Part shown: positions 46,418 to 57,994 of the stretch, piece by piece
How the letters are laid out: each line of letters begins with the position of its first letter
Numbering within the stretch: the first letter of the stretch is position 1
NCBI GenBank assembly: GCA_020726505.1
Contig: JAHLEZ010000010.1
Coordinates: forward strand, 806,001-870,000
Origin: Leptodontidium sp. MPI-SDFR-AT-0119
Taxonomy: Eukaryota; Ascomycota; Leotiomycetes; Helotiales; Leptodontidiaceae
Direction: 5' to 3'
DNA length: 64,000 bases
The notes under the pieces: model-generated
Seen by the model: only the letters and a program-made list of their open reading frames with translations
Database searches by the model: none
What the model was told of the DNA's origin: nothing
Position numbers and translations under genes: made by a program

Positions 46418-47478
46418 TCAAATGGCTTTCGTCTCCAACATACGCTCAAACTCGGCGAGTTCCTCTTTTGAAATCGGATAAGTGTGTTCCGGCGCAGGAT
46501 AGGAGCGGTCCTTTGTCTCGTCTCTATACGCTTCAATGGCTTTCAAGCTTTCGTTCCACACATCACCATACTTTTTGACGAACTTCGGAATGAATCGACC
46601 GGGTGGGAAGTTGCCGGTCATGTCTACCTGGACCAGCACTTGGCCAGAGCAGCCGTTTCCGGCACCAATACCGATCGTTGGGATGGAGAGTTTCTTTGTG
46701 ATCAGAGCGGCGACCTCTTGAGGGACGGCTTCGACTACTGTTGCGAAGCACCCTGCTTCTTGGATGGCTAGGGCGTCTTCGAGAACGCTCATGGCGCCCG
46801 CAGATGTTTTGCCTTGGACACGGAATCCCCCTAGGGCGTTCTGGCGTTGTGGTGTTAGTCCAATGTGGCCGAGGACTGGGATGCCCGCGGCCGTGATTTT
46901 CTTGATGGTTGGAGCCATTTCCAGGCCACCCTCAAGTTTGATGCCTTGCATACGGCCAGTCTTGACGAATTTGATTGCGGTTTCCAAGGCCTGCTCCGGA
47001 GATATCTCATATGATCCCATTGGAAGATCTCCGACCTGAAGATGAGAAGTTAGTTTTGTTCTTTGATGGGCACGTGGTTGCATACAGTGAAGGCCGTGTT
47101 TGCGGCTCGAGCTACCGAACGACAATGAAGTAGCATTTCTTCCACCAAGACCTCGCTGGTATCTTCCATTCCTAGTGCTACCATTGCGAGACTGTCTCCT
47201 ACAAGTATGATTTCCATTCCAGCAGCGTCAGCAACATGGCCACTAGGGAAGTCGTGAGCCGTGAGGACAGTAATAGGTTCCCCCTTTTTATACAAGGAGC
47301 GAAGCGTATTCAAAGTGACTTTCTTCCTCTGACTTGGCCCCGATGATCCCATAGGAGAATGAGAGCTGTATCTGCTCTGGTATTGTGACATGCAAGGTCT
47401 AGCAGCAAATACAGCTGGGCGAAATGACAGCGAAAGAAGGGTACGAGAGCTTTTCATGATGGAATGTGCTGGTGACAT
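46418..47478 (-). CDS. panB: Ketopantoate hydroxymethyltransferase
   Basis: Two exons: 47478-47086 and 47035-46418, giving 336 aa. The ATG at 47478 gives an Arg/Ser-rich N-terminus typical of mitochondrial targeting; upstream frame has no other ATG. The TIM-barrel motifs of PanB are evident: ITVLTAHDFPSG, IILVGDSLAMVALG with the metal-binding Asp, GIKLEGG, IPVLGHIGLTPQ, and VVEAVPQEVA with TIGIGAGNGCSGQVLVQVD. The enzyme adds a hydroxymethyl group from methylene-tetrahydrofolate to 2-oxoisovalerate, the first step to pantothenate and CoA (yeast ECM31, Aspergillus panB). The intron joins AFT to VGDLPMGSYE. It is divergent with the UBC8 gene. Confidence 0.95.
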
Positions 47479-48474
47479 GGCGGCAAAAGGTGGTTGTTGC
47501 GCAAACGTTGGCAATTGTGATGACTGAAATGAGTCTTAACGGAAGAGAAAGGAAAGAGTAGCATTTTGCGGGGAGGGTTGAATTTTTATTGTAATGGGTC
47601 GTGATGAACTTCACGCAGTTGATTCTATACTGCCTCGCCTCTGACGAAGACGGGCGGTTCTCAGTTGAGACCGATTTGCCTCGGGCCAGGCTAGACCGTT
47701 CTTGGTGGCTGGAATTACGGGCCTGATTGGAGCTAGGATAAGAGTTGACACGGAGTTTGGTGCTTTCTTGTCAGCTTTTCAGGGAACAAAATTCTTAAAA
47801 TTGTAGAAGATTACATACCATTTAGAATGGCTGAGCATGATGCCCGAGGTTGTAGAGCCACTGTATTGTGGCTTAAGTCCAAGGATGCATCTGACCAAGT
47901 CATGGATTCGAAGGTGACTCGTGTGCAACTTCCCAGGTAGGGTTTGCAGTTCCTTTCTTCATGATTCAATGCTCGGTAGGTAATTCGTATCTTTGATGGA
48001 ATTTTCTGAATATTAAGCCTTCTTTCTAGACGCGTTTAGCAACACAAAACAAAGTAGGTAATAGCACACCAACTCATCCCGAACCAGTGGCAGTTGAACA
48101 CAAAATACCCCGCGCCAAAAAGGGAAAGTCTTCGAAGCGAGCCAGCCGATAACGCTAGCGATAAGGCCAGGCCAGGCCCACCTCTTCGCCTTCGTTCACT
48201 TGCTTCCCTCCGTCATTCTTCAACTCACTTTCACAACCACCGACAATTACCTACCTACCTACCCACCACAAACCTTCACCGAATCCTTCCCTCTAGAAAG
48301 CTGATCCCGCATACTGGAACCCATTTCTCCCGACGATAACAAATACACACTTCAAGTTTTCAAGAGCACCATTCTGCAGGAACCCCCGCTTCCTTCCCAA
48401 ACCCTCCAACTACCCTCCCGATCGCGTGTGCAACGAAACCACACCCAACCCAAGTATCCAGGACCAAGACCAAG
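47479..48474. other. Divergent promoter region, panB/UBC8
   Basis: About 1 kb between divergent start codons. A pyrimidine-rich leader-like stretch with CTAC units (48246-48265) precedes the UBC8 start. No other gene is supported. Confidence 0.65.
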
Positions 48475-49466
48475 ATGTCTTCCCCACGACGACGTATTGA
48501 GACGGATGTGAGTGAAGAATATACCTTGGAACCTGTAGAGGAGAGTGGCAGAGACTGACTGATGCTTGTCGTTAACAGGTCATGAAGTGAGTTGAGCCCT
48601 CCCGTTGTCCGACCAGGGAAGCACTGCTAACGAATATTTCTAGGATGTATGCGCTACCCTTCCGAACTTCGCAGGAGGATACTGATGGTTATTAGGTTGA
48701 TGAGCGACTATGAGGTTACTCTAGTCAATGACAATAGTAAGTATTGCTCCATCTCAACGTCCTTTTCTGCGTACTGATTCCCGTTTAGTGTACGTCCTCC
48801 CCATTTCCGAGATCACCACATGATGTATTGATAAATTGGCAACAGGCAGGAATTCTACGTCCGATTCAAGGGACCCGAAGAGAGTAGGTTCGACGCAAAT
48901 GCGATGTGAAATAGAGGTCTGACCAACTGTAGCACCATTCCAGGGTGGCTTGTGGAAGGTTCACGTCGAGCTGCCAGATCAGTACCCCTACAAATCACCC
49001 AGCATCGGCTTCGTGAACCGCATATTCCACCCAAACATTGACGAGTTGTATGGACCTTTCCGGAACAAGTGGACATATTCTGATGAAGAGCTAGATCCGG
49101 TTCCGTTTGCCTCGACGTGATCAACCAGACCTGGTCGCCCATGTTCGACATGATCAACATCTTCGAAGTCTTTCTCCCACAACTCCTTCGATACCCAAAT
49201 CCTACAGACCCTCTGAACGGCGAGGCTGCTGCGTTGCTGATGCGGGAACCCAAGAGCTACGATGCTAAGGTCAAGGGTAGGTAAAATATGGTTAGAGACA
49301 TTTTGGATATAGCTGATGCTCTACAGAATACGTCGCCAAATATGCTAGCAAGGAAGCCGCAGACGAAGCCGGAGCCGAGACGGACGATGATGACGATATG
49401 TCTTCCGTCGGAAGTTTTGGTGATGATGAGGACGAGGAGCCAGCCGGACAAATGGAGGAGGTATAA
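48475..49466 (+). CDS. UBC8: Ubiquitin-conjugating enzyme E2, UBC8/UBE2H type, with micro-exons
   Basis: Nine exons give a 186-aa E2: 48475-48507, 48579-48586, 48644-48646, 48696-48736, 48789, 48846-48883, 48933-49047, 49095-49276 and 49327-49466. The protein reads [20 protein letters not shown]..., matching the family through [26 protein letters not shown], the HPN motif (FHPNIDE) and the active-site Cys85 in [13 protein letters not shown]. It ends with a C-terminal acidic tail. Yeast Ubc8 and the GID/CTLH ligase degrade gluconeogenic enzymes when glucose returns; human UBE2H is the CTLH partner. The exon sizes of 8, 3 and 1 nt are needed to keep both frame and conserved residues. Each of these small exons is bounded by a YAG acceptor and a GTRNGT-like donor. 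See findings. Confidence 0.93.
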
Positions 49467-49856
49467 ATCTTCGAGCCAGTCTCGTGCCTATTTCTCCACG
49501 GCAGTGATCATATGGCGCAATGGAACTTTTTTTTCATGCATATTGCTACGGTGTTCATAGGAGCTTGGGGGATGGATATGGAGTTGCTTTTTATCCCACG
49601 GCGTACGCGGCTGGGGGCATTTCCGTGAGCTTTTTTGCCTTGCTTCGCTTCTGACGCAGAGTTTCTGGCGCAGAGTAGTTCAGATAGGAATACAGAGTAA
49701 TCTCGACTCAGTCAGGCTGGCAGAGAACTTGCAAAATTTCACAACAATAGTTTAGATAGAATTTGCGTCTTCTGCTGCATATTATTTTGCATGTTTAACT
49801 ATGTATTCTACATTCCATCCATGTCAGATGCCTTTTCTCCACCTAGATTGAGTTCC
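49467..49856. other. Convergent intergenic region
   Basis: 3' flanks of UBC8 (+) and the MFS gene (-). Nothing further is seen. Confidence 0.7.
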
Positions 49857-51300
49857 TCAATCACTGAGATAGTGATGAAAGATACCCGAAGTTAACACCA
49901 GCAACCCGCTACAAGTCATGAATACCAAATTCCGATACTCTGGCCCCTCCTTGATCAAAGACAAAGCCACTACAACAAAAACATTCAATGGAATCCTCAA
50001 CATACCATAAATCCTCGCTCTAATCCCATCCTCTATAAACCTCCCCTTCAGATACCCCACACTAGGCCAATACATACCCACACACGCCTCAAAGACGCAG
50101 AAACTCCAGAACGTCAACGCCTCGTCTTGCACCACGACCGTGACGAGCAGACTGCTGCTCGCAGTGGCAAAGATGATGGTTAGAAGACGAGCGTGGGAGA
50201 TTAACTGGTATTTCGAGACGAGGAGGTTGAACCCCAGCGAGCCGGCCATGACGGAGCCCATGAAACAGGCGAATATCATGCCGAGAGGGAGATCTGGAGA
50301 TTTAGCGAGTGACTGAGCGGCCTTCAGAGCGGGCGTCCAGAAGAATACGAAGAGGTACATGCTGCCTTCGAAGAAACAGGATGCGAGGCCTAGTGTGAGG
50401 ATACGTTTGTCTGTGAAGAATGTCTTCAAGGCGTCTTTGGGCGGAGTGGAGGACTCGGATGATTGGTGACTATCGCCGTAATTCTCGGTCTGTGGAGGTG
50501 TGAGTATGTGTTGTATGATGGGGGAAGAGTGGGGATGTTCTTACCCAGCAGACTAGTATTATCCAGAATGCTATCATGAGCAACCCGGCGCTGGCCATGA
50601 AGGGAGCTCGTTTGGTTTTCGTAAAATTGACGAGCCACTCGCTGAATACACCTGACAGGATTGCAACGATACTATTCAGTGTTGTCATGATCCCATACAT
50701 TCCACTTAAGCTCGACCCAGTTTTGTCGATTTGTCTTTTGTGGTATTCAGTGACCATCCAGCTCTCGAAAGCGCTGTACATCAAGCTTGTGCTTAGACCG
50801 CCGAAGACTCGGCCGAAGAAGAGGGCTGGCACGCTGGGGATGAGCGTTGAGAAGCAGGCGATGGAGTAGGTGACGCAGAAGACGAGACACGCTGTCTTAC
50901 GGCCATATCGATCGGCGAATTGGCCTACGAAGTATCCGGTTATGCCCCCTGAGAGGAACCCAGTTGTAAAGAGGGCTGCGACAGTACGTTCTGGAAGCCC
51001 GAATTGGTCTTTGTATAAGCTGTATACGTAGGGCCCTAAGGTTCGTTTGTATTAGGACAGATGTATGGAATCCTGAGAAGTGGTCATACCCTGAAGCCAA
51101 TCTGATCCCATCACTAGACAATATACCGTGAGGAAGAGACGTGTAAATTGGCTAGCTTCTGCCTTTGCTCGTGGAGTAACCAGCGCCTGGCTGAGAGATT
51201 TCTCATCTGGGTACTTCTCGCTATTGTAATACTGCCGCCAGCTGAGAATACCACATCCTGTCACCAGCAGAAGGAAGGCCGAATCGTAAAAGTTCATCAT
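49857..51300 (-). CDS. MFS transporter, MFSD5/molybdate-anion transporter-like
   Basis: Three exons: 51300-51090, 51035-50545 and 50489-49857, giving 444 aa (the second ATG, at 51297, is equally possible). It opens MMNFYDSAFLLLVTGCGILS, the first membrane helix. The major-facilitator signature is seen as GYFVGQFADRYGRKTACLVF between helices 2 and 3. FFGRVFGGLSTSLMYSAFESW and a second six-helix half (FFEGSMYLFVFFWTPAL) follow. These blocks resemble the MFSD5 (MOT2) group, implicated in molybdate uptake in algae, with unclear function in fungi. A short polar loop (NYGDSHQSSESSTPPKD) separates the halves. It probably sits in plasma or vacuolar membrane; substrate uncertain. Confidence 0.85.
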
Positions 51301-51890
51301 AATGAGATAGTGGAAGAGAAAGCTGCCAGCGCTGAGGCGAAAGTAATGAAGAGAAAGAGAACGGAAACATATACAGACAGCTTTAAGGACAGAGAATGTT
51401 GGATGTGATGGGCATAGCAAAGACCAGGGGTTATCTTTTCAGCACAAACAAATAAGTCATACTTCAAACGAAACATGTCATCCCGTCGACTGTGTGAGAC
51501 GCCGAGCAGGGACTCTGAGACGACGCGTGCAAGGTACAAGCTCCAGAGTTAAGGTAGTAGTACCACTCACCTGCCAGATCAGCGATGCAAGCGACTAGAA
51601 AGTGAAAGGATATCATAAAGCACGGCTACGAAGCTAGAGTAATGGAGCGTGGAAATCAAAGAAATCAAACATCAATCGCTAATAATACTTCCTGTAAACA
51701 ACATCGGGAAACAATCCTCAAAGTTGATGGATAGCTCAGCTGACTAATCGCCAACCACCGCCCAATATTGGCTAGCTACTTCAAGACGGCAGAAACCACA
51801 GCATTCCAGCCCGCTTTCAGGCTTTGAAGGTTCATTTTGCATTTATTGATACCCCACCATGGATTGGTAGAGCAAAATCGAGCAGACTTG
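51301..51890. other. Divergent promoter region, MFS/PAN2
   Basis: 590 bp between divergent start codons. No repeat or gene is seen. Confidence 0.7.
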
Positions 51891-54800
51891 ATGGATGGCG
51901 ATTGGGAGGAAGTAAGTCACTTCACATCTGCAAGCCAATCTTTGCGTGCGGGGGTTGAAGAGGCATATCCAAGGCCGACCTCAGCGGGGCTTCAGCCTCG
52001 AGGGAGGACCTCAACATCCTCGATAGCTTCACCTTTGATTAAAATCATACTAAATTGTTCTATGACAGGTCGGGCGTCTGCTCCTTCCGCCTCCTGGGCC
52101 TCAAGCGCTCCCAACGCCCGTGTCTACATTCTCATTCGACAACTCGCAGGAATTGCTCTGGTCTGGGAATCAATTCGGACGTGTCTCTGCTTTCTACGGC
52201 AATGAGCTCCAGCGATATACCTCCTTCAAATGCGGAGATGGCCCTGTACATCAGTTGCTATTCCATGATAAGGGAGTTATTGCTTTGGGATCCAAGAGTG
52301 TGCATATGGCAATGAGAAGGGGTCCTCCAATATGGCACATCACGTACGGCCGCCCAGAACGGATATTGGAACAAGGCTGATATATGTGTATAGTCACAAT
52401 GAAATGAAGGACCTCCGATGCATGAGTTACACAAATAAAGGGACCGGGGAAATTCTAGTTGCCGGGTTACAAGACCAAATGTTTGTAATTGATGTAGAGA
52501 AGGGCACTATCGCGAAACAGGTACTTAGTAAACTCAGACCCCAAGGGCACTTTCATACTAAGATTTCTAGATCCCAACTAGTGATCAATATACCATGATG
52601 AGGCGAAGTCGATACATCTGTGCTGCCACCCAAAGAGGCTCTATCAATATCCTCGACCCCTCTGACTTCCGTGTTGTCAAAGTCTGGAACGCTCATTCAT
52701 CACTAATTCATGATATGGATGCACAAAATGACTTCATTGTCAGTTGTGGATGTCAGCTGCGGCAAGGGCAGCCCTATATTCTAGATGTGATGGTCAATGT
52801 CTTTGATCTGAAGAACATGGTTGCCTCGAGTCCGGTTCCTTTTCCTGCTGGGGCAGCATACCTACGGATGCATCCGCGAATGTCAACAACTTTGATTGTT
52901 GTATCCCAGCATGGCCAAATGCATATAGTTGATCTCATGAACCCCAATTCAAGCAACATAAAGCAAGTAAGCACTCTGGCCTACATTAGCATGATTGAAA
53001 TCGCCCCATCTGGGGAGGCCCTAGTCTTGGCAGATGCTGAATGCAACATCCACTTGTGGGGATCTCCTTCGAGAATGCGCTTTGGAGATGTCAGTAATCC
53101 GGTTGAGTTTGCCGATCCAGAAGAATCCCATATCGAAGTTGACTGGAGTCCAAATACGTAAGCATAATCACCAAAACACAAAACACACTTCTAATCGTTT
53201 TCAGCCCCCTGAGTAGCATCGGCATGCCATACTACCGTGAGCAATTACTCTCATCTTGGCCAAGCCATCTGATCTTTGAGACCGGCGCTCCACCTCCAAA
53301 GATAGACCAACAATTTCTAGCATCACTGAAGGTTACTGAATGGGGCGGCTATGGGCGAAACAACCGCACCTCAAAAAGAAACCAAGTCGAAAATACCAGG
53401 ATTTTTGAGAAAACACCTGCTAGCTTACAGGCACCCAAATTCTTAAGTGAAAAAGCGAGAGAGGCGTCTAACGATGGATCTGGAGAACGAAGATCTAGTA
53501 ATGCCGACGACATTGGGGCCAATGAGGTTCTGAGTCTGAAAGCGGACGTGCCAGTATGGTATGAAAATGTGGAGATCAAGTACAGCAAATTTGGGGTGGA
53601 TGACTTTGATTTCGGGTAAGTCTTCATCTATGGACTAAACTAGGCATGACTAACCAACCCTAGATACTACAATAAGACAAAATACTCTGGACTGGAGATC
53701 CACATCCCAAACTCCTATGCCAATCCGTTGCTGCAGATTTTGCACTTCACTCCGCTTATTCGCAATCTTGCTTTGCAGCATACTGCAACCAGATGTGTTA
53801 ATGAGCTGTGTCTGTTGTGTGAGATGGGCTTCCTATTTGACATGCTTGAGCGGGCCGAAGGGTCTATTTGCCAGGCTACAAACTTCTTGAAAACGTTCAG
53901 TTACCAACCACAAGGTACAGAGATTCCGGCTACCTGAAAAGCGCATATTTACTGACTGATATCAGCTGGGCCCCTCGGTTTACTGGAAGAAGATGCATTT
54001 GGCACGTCCCTAACAACTTTGCTACAAGGACTGAACCGCTTTCTATTGGATCGGCTTACTCAAGATTGGAAAAGCATACTTCCACAGAATCCAGTCTTCG
54101 ATCAGGTAACACCTACTATTATTATTCTGCAAAACCTCGCTTACACTGAGGGTAGATTTTGGCCACTTCAGCAACGACTGGGATTCGCTGCATGGCTTGC
54201 CGAAGCGAGCACACCAGACCTGGGACTACTTTCGTGAATGAGCTTCTCTATCCATTGCCTGTAAGTCAAACATATGCCCATACTAGATCATTACCTGACC
54301 AGTAACAGAAAATCCTGGTGCGGAATGCAAGAGCTCAGAAACCGTCCTTTTCTCAAATTCTCAAATCAAGTGTTGAGCGTGAGACAACTAGTCGAGGATG
54401 GTGCAGCAGATGCCAGCGATATCAGTCTCTTGCAACGAAAAAGACCATCCATGGCGTGCCCGCTATCCTAATGCTGAATGCGGCTGTCAACAGCCCCGAA
54501 GCCAAACATTTCTGGGCCGTACCCGGTTGGCTACCAGAAGAGATTGGAATAATCATAGACCAAGGGCAATTCTTTTGCTACCAAGGCGATGATCTAAAGC
54601 TCCATATCCAGCGTGGTATACACAATATCACCGTGTATTCATTGATCGGAGTGGCTGCGGAAATTATGAGTGGCATAAATCAGAAGGCACATCTTGTCTC
54701 TCTAGTAAACGGTAAACAATACCTGCCGTTGTATTTCCCAAAGCTCACAGATTGTAGTTGCACATTCACTGCCGTCGAAACCAGATGAAAGCCGATGGCA

Positions 54801-55925
54801 TCTCTTCAACGACTTCCTGGTCCGCCCTGTCAAAGCGGCAGAAGCACTGACTTTCAACACAACATGGAAACTGCCTTCTGTGATCACATATCAGGTCAAG
54901 GCATATAACAACAAGATTGACGATAGCTGGAAACAAACGTTGGATACAAAAGTGCTCTATATGGATGCCAAGTAAGTCACAGTCTTCTCTACAGCCCAAC
55001 ATTTCGCTAAGACTTACGCCTTCACAGTGCCAATCCAGTGAAAACTTATCGACCTCTGGCATTCCCCCAAGAAGCCCCAGTTGATGGAACAATCATTGCA
55101 CTAGACACAGAATTCGTCTCCGTCAGGCGACCAGAAATAGAAGTGAACGCCAAAGGCGACCGAACAACCGTTCGGCCCATAGTCTACGCCCTCGCCCGGG
55201 TATCCGTCGTCCGCTGCTCAGGCGAAGACGAAGGCCTCCCATTCATCGACGACTACATCCACATCCGCGACACAGTAGTCGACTACCTAACCGAGTACTC
55301 CGGGATCCGCAAAGGCGACCTGGACCCGGGCATCTCCAAACACAACCTCGTCGCCTTGAAGGTCGTGTACAAGAAACTCTGGATCCTGCTTAACCTGGGC
55401 TGCCGATTCCTCGGCCACGGCCTCAAGCAGGATTTCCGCGTCCTGAACGTCCATATCCCGAAGAGTAAAGTCATCGATACCATCGACCTCTTCTACAGCG
55501 CCTCACACCTCCGGCGCCTATCCCTCTCCTTCCTGGCGTCATACCTCCTCAAGGAGGAGATCCAGCTCGAGACGCACGATAGTATCGAGGACGCGCGCAC
55601 GGCGCTGAAGCTGTACAAGAAGTTCCTTGAGTTCCAGGACGCTGGGATCCTCGAGCTGATGATCCAGGACATCTATCAGAACGGGAGGAGTATGGGGTTT
55701 AAGGCCCCAGCTGCGAGGAAGGATGGCCACCTTATTGAGAGGACGCAGACGCCTGATTTGGCTGTTGAGGGCGCCCATCATGGTGTTGCTGCTGCTGGCT
55801 CGGGCTCGGGTCCTACGACACCGGTTAGGAAGCCGATTGGGCTTGCGCCTGGGACGGGGAGTACGACGTTTAGTTCTGGGTGGACGCCTGGGAAAGGAGC
55901 ATTAGGTGGGTCGCCTTTGAGGTAG
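51891..55925 (+). CDS. PAN2: PAN2, catalytic subunit of the PAN2-PAN3 deadenylase
   Basis: Eleven exons: 51891-51911, 52069-52343, 52394-52520, 52571-53157, 53205-53615, 53664-53914, 53966-54105, 54156-54260, 54309-54711, 54758-54971 and 55028-55925, giving 1143 aa. A first exon of seven codons is joined to [15 protein letters not shown]. An N-terminal WD40 propeller follows ([13 protein letters not shown] onward), then a linker that would bind PAN3, and a pseudo-ubiquitin-hydrolase domain with CMAC and WCSRC zinc-type clusters. The C-terminal DEDD exonuclease has LDTEF near residue 871, [18 protein letters not shown] and [15 protein letters not shown] (catalytic His and Asp). PAN2-PAN3 starts mRNA poly(A) shortening. 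All junctions keep the frame. The last exon is visibly more GC-rich than the others. Confidence 0.95.
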
Positions 55926-56449
55926 GAGGTATATGGGGTAGGATGGTGGCGGATGAGAGGATCGATGGATGCGCTGCTATTGAGTTGATGAGTTGACGAA
56001 TAAACAATGCACTTCCAATTCCAAAAACAAAAACAAAAACAAAAACAAAAACAAAAAAACTATAAGCGAGAGGGGAGAAGGAGAGGAGAGATGTCAAGTT
56101 TGTCATGATATGATCAATTTATTGGTCGACCGTGAAGTATCTTCTATTCGCCATCATTATGAACATCTTGTCTTTCCTTGTCTCTGATAAGCCAGCCCAT
56201 TGCAGCGTCCTGTAATACTAGCAGTGGTAGACACATTTCTCCACCATTCATTCACATCGCCAAAGACGCCTCCGGCCTCCAAATCACACAGCCAGCCAGC
56301 CACCCAAAACCAGGGCATCGGCTTTGGCTCCATCGCTTAACCCTCCCATCCCAGATTCCTATCGAACGCCATGCGAGAAAAGTGTCGAATGGTAGATAAC
56401 AAGTACAATACGCAGAGTTCCGATCCCTCCCGAAGAAACACTTCACTTC
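55926..56449. other. Convergent intergenic region, PAN2/TCO89
   Basis: It contains a CAAAAA hexanucleotide repeat (56021-56057) about 100 bp past the PAN2 stop. Nothing else is supported. Confidence 0.7.
56021..56057. repeat. CAAAAA hexanucleotide repeat
   Basis: Six near-perfect CAAAAA units in the 3' flank of PAN2. Confidence 0.9.
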
Positions 56450-57994
56450 TCAATCAGCACTCGCGCTGAAATCATAACTCTTATCCCACATGCTTCGAAG
56501 GATAGCTCCTTGGTCACTATTGTCACCACCTCTATCACTCATATTGCCATCCTCCAGACTTCCAGACTGGCCTTCGTAGCTTGAGGTCGCACCATTGACA
56601 TTCTGCTTATTTCCCTCCTTGGCTCGACTCCGCGACTCCTTCAGGCTCTGGCTGAGTCCGTAGCGGCCGGTATTGGCGCCTTGCTCGGTACTGGTCTTCG
56701 GTCTGTGTGCTGGTATCCTGCGGTTCTTCTCTGCGCCAGGGAGCTGGCTGAGTCGTTTTATGGCTTGGCCGATGGGGTCTTGGTGGCGTCTTACAACGAG
56801 GTATTCCAATCCCGTCCGCTCGAGTTGGAGTTTGATCCGTGGATCTCGTCCGTCGTAACCTGCTCCTCCTACAAGTGATGTTCCCCCAATACCTCCATGT
56901 AAGCCTGCGAGGCCGTTCATAGCTACACCTGGCGCCATCTGCTGGGGCTCGATGTTCGAGCTTGCTCTTTGGAGCCACAGTTTCTGTTGCGTGCGCGATT
57001 GCTGGGGTGGGACGTATGCGTGGCCTGTGGAGGACTTTCTCGATCTGGGTGCTAGAACACTCTCTTCCTCATCATCTCTATCCTGGTCCGGTCTCGTCAA
57101 GTTGCCCATCGATTGCGCCCTCTTCATATCATCATTGACCTGCTTCGCCCGTCCTTCATTCTTGCGGTTGTTGAGGAATGGGGAGTTCTCGCTCGGTGTA
57201 CCTGATCCACCTACAAAACGAGAGACCACTTCATTTCCACCACTCCCAACAGTCGGGGTGCCGTTCTGACTCTTCTCCGGGGAGTCGGGGGTGTATCCTG
57301 AGGGTGTCGCCGTAGCTAAAGACATCTTGGTTGTGTTCTGCGAGTGTGTACGTTGGAGAAGTCGTTCAGTAATAATCTTTGCATCTGCAGAGTGGCGCGA
57401 AGCTTGCTTTTCCTCGAAAACATTCGCAGGAGCGCTAGATTTCGATGAACCTGCAGGCGACTGTGGTGGTGAATGTGATTGTGAATTGCTGGCGCTGGGC
57501 TTCGAAGATGAATGGCCGCTTGCAGGTCTTGAGGCAGATCTGGACAAAGCTGGCGACGCCGACGAACTCGCGTTCTCCCAAGCGTCGTCTTGATCACCAA
57601 TCTCGAAATGGACCGATGCTGGTCGCTTTACCTGGTCCTGGGTTGCCTTCGAACGCTTGGCCACGTCTGCAGATGAACGATTGCGCTTCAAGGTGACATG
57701 TGAAGAGTTCTTCTTCAGGTCCTTTGAGGAGGAATTCCGTGCCAGCTTCTTCAGATCCGTGTGTGACCCCTCGTTGCCGTGGGCGGCCTTCGTGAGCTTG
57801 TGCAGCGCTTTACTCGATGGTACTCGGGCATGACCTCGTCCTCCTCCTCCGCCAACTACGTGCTTCTTAGGCTTGCCATGTTGCGGCGGTGTCGTTGAGG
57901 GTGAGTCCGTTTGGCTGTTGACAGAATTCGTCGAGCGATGATGGCCGAGGGAGGGCCGCGACTGCGATTGCGAGGGTAAATGCTCCGATGGCAT
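56450..57994 (-). CDS. TCO89: TORC1 subunit TCO89-domain protein
   Basis: A single exon of 514 aa from the ATG at 57994; the open frame extends further upstream but without an ATG. The protein is almost entirely Ser/Lys/Arg-rich and disordered. It contains the conserved blocks I associate with the TCO89 domain: GHARVPSSKALHKLTKA near the N-terminus, VHFEIGDQDDAWENASSSAS in the middle, a TPSGYTPDSPEK region and a C-terminal LERTGLEYLVVRRHQDPIGQ segment. In yeast Tco89 is a TORC1-specific subunit that helps vacuolar association and nutrient response; fungal TCO89-domain proteins are assumed to do the same. Many SP and RxxS sites suggest phosphorylation. Assignment rests on recalled motifs. Confidence 0.82.
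   Translation of the reverse strand: MPSEHLPSQSQSRPSLGHHRSTNSVNSQTDSPSTTPPQHGKPKKHVVGGGGGRGHARVPSSKALHKLTKAAHGNEGSHTDLKKLARNSSSKDLKKNSSHVTLKRNRSSADVAKRSKATQDQVKRPASVHFEIGDQDDAWENASSSASPALSRSASRPASGHSSSKPSASNSQSHSPPQSPAGSSKSSAPANVFEEKQASRHSADAKIITERLLQRTHSQNTTKMSLATATPSGYTPDSPEKSQNGTPTVGSGGNEVVSRFVGGSGTPSENSPFLNNRKNEGRAKQVNDDMKRAQSMGNLTRPDQDRDDEEESVLAPRSRKSSTGHAYVPPQQSRTQQKLWLQRASSNIEPQQMAPGVAMNGLAGLHGGIGGTSLVGGAGYDGRDPRIKLQLERTGLEYLVVRRHQDPIGQAIKRLSQLPGAEKNRRIPAHRPKTSTEQGANTGRYGLSQSLKESRSRAKEGNKQNVNGATSSYEGQSGSLEDGNMSDRGGDNSDQGAILRSMWDKSYDFSASAD

Noticed and set aside
48737..48845. Stwintron (nested intron) explanation for the UBC8 one-base exon
   Set aside because: Neither a split donor nor a split acceptor assembled from the outer bases gives a frame-keeping product; two consecutive introns separated by one base fit better, though the order of removal is open.
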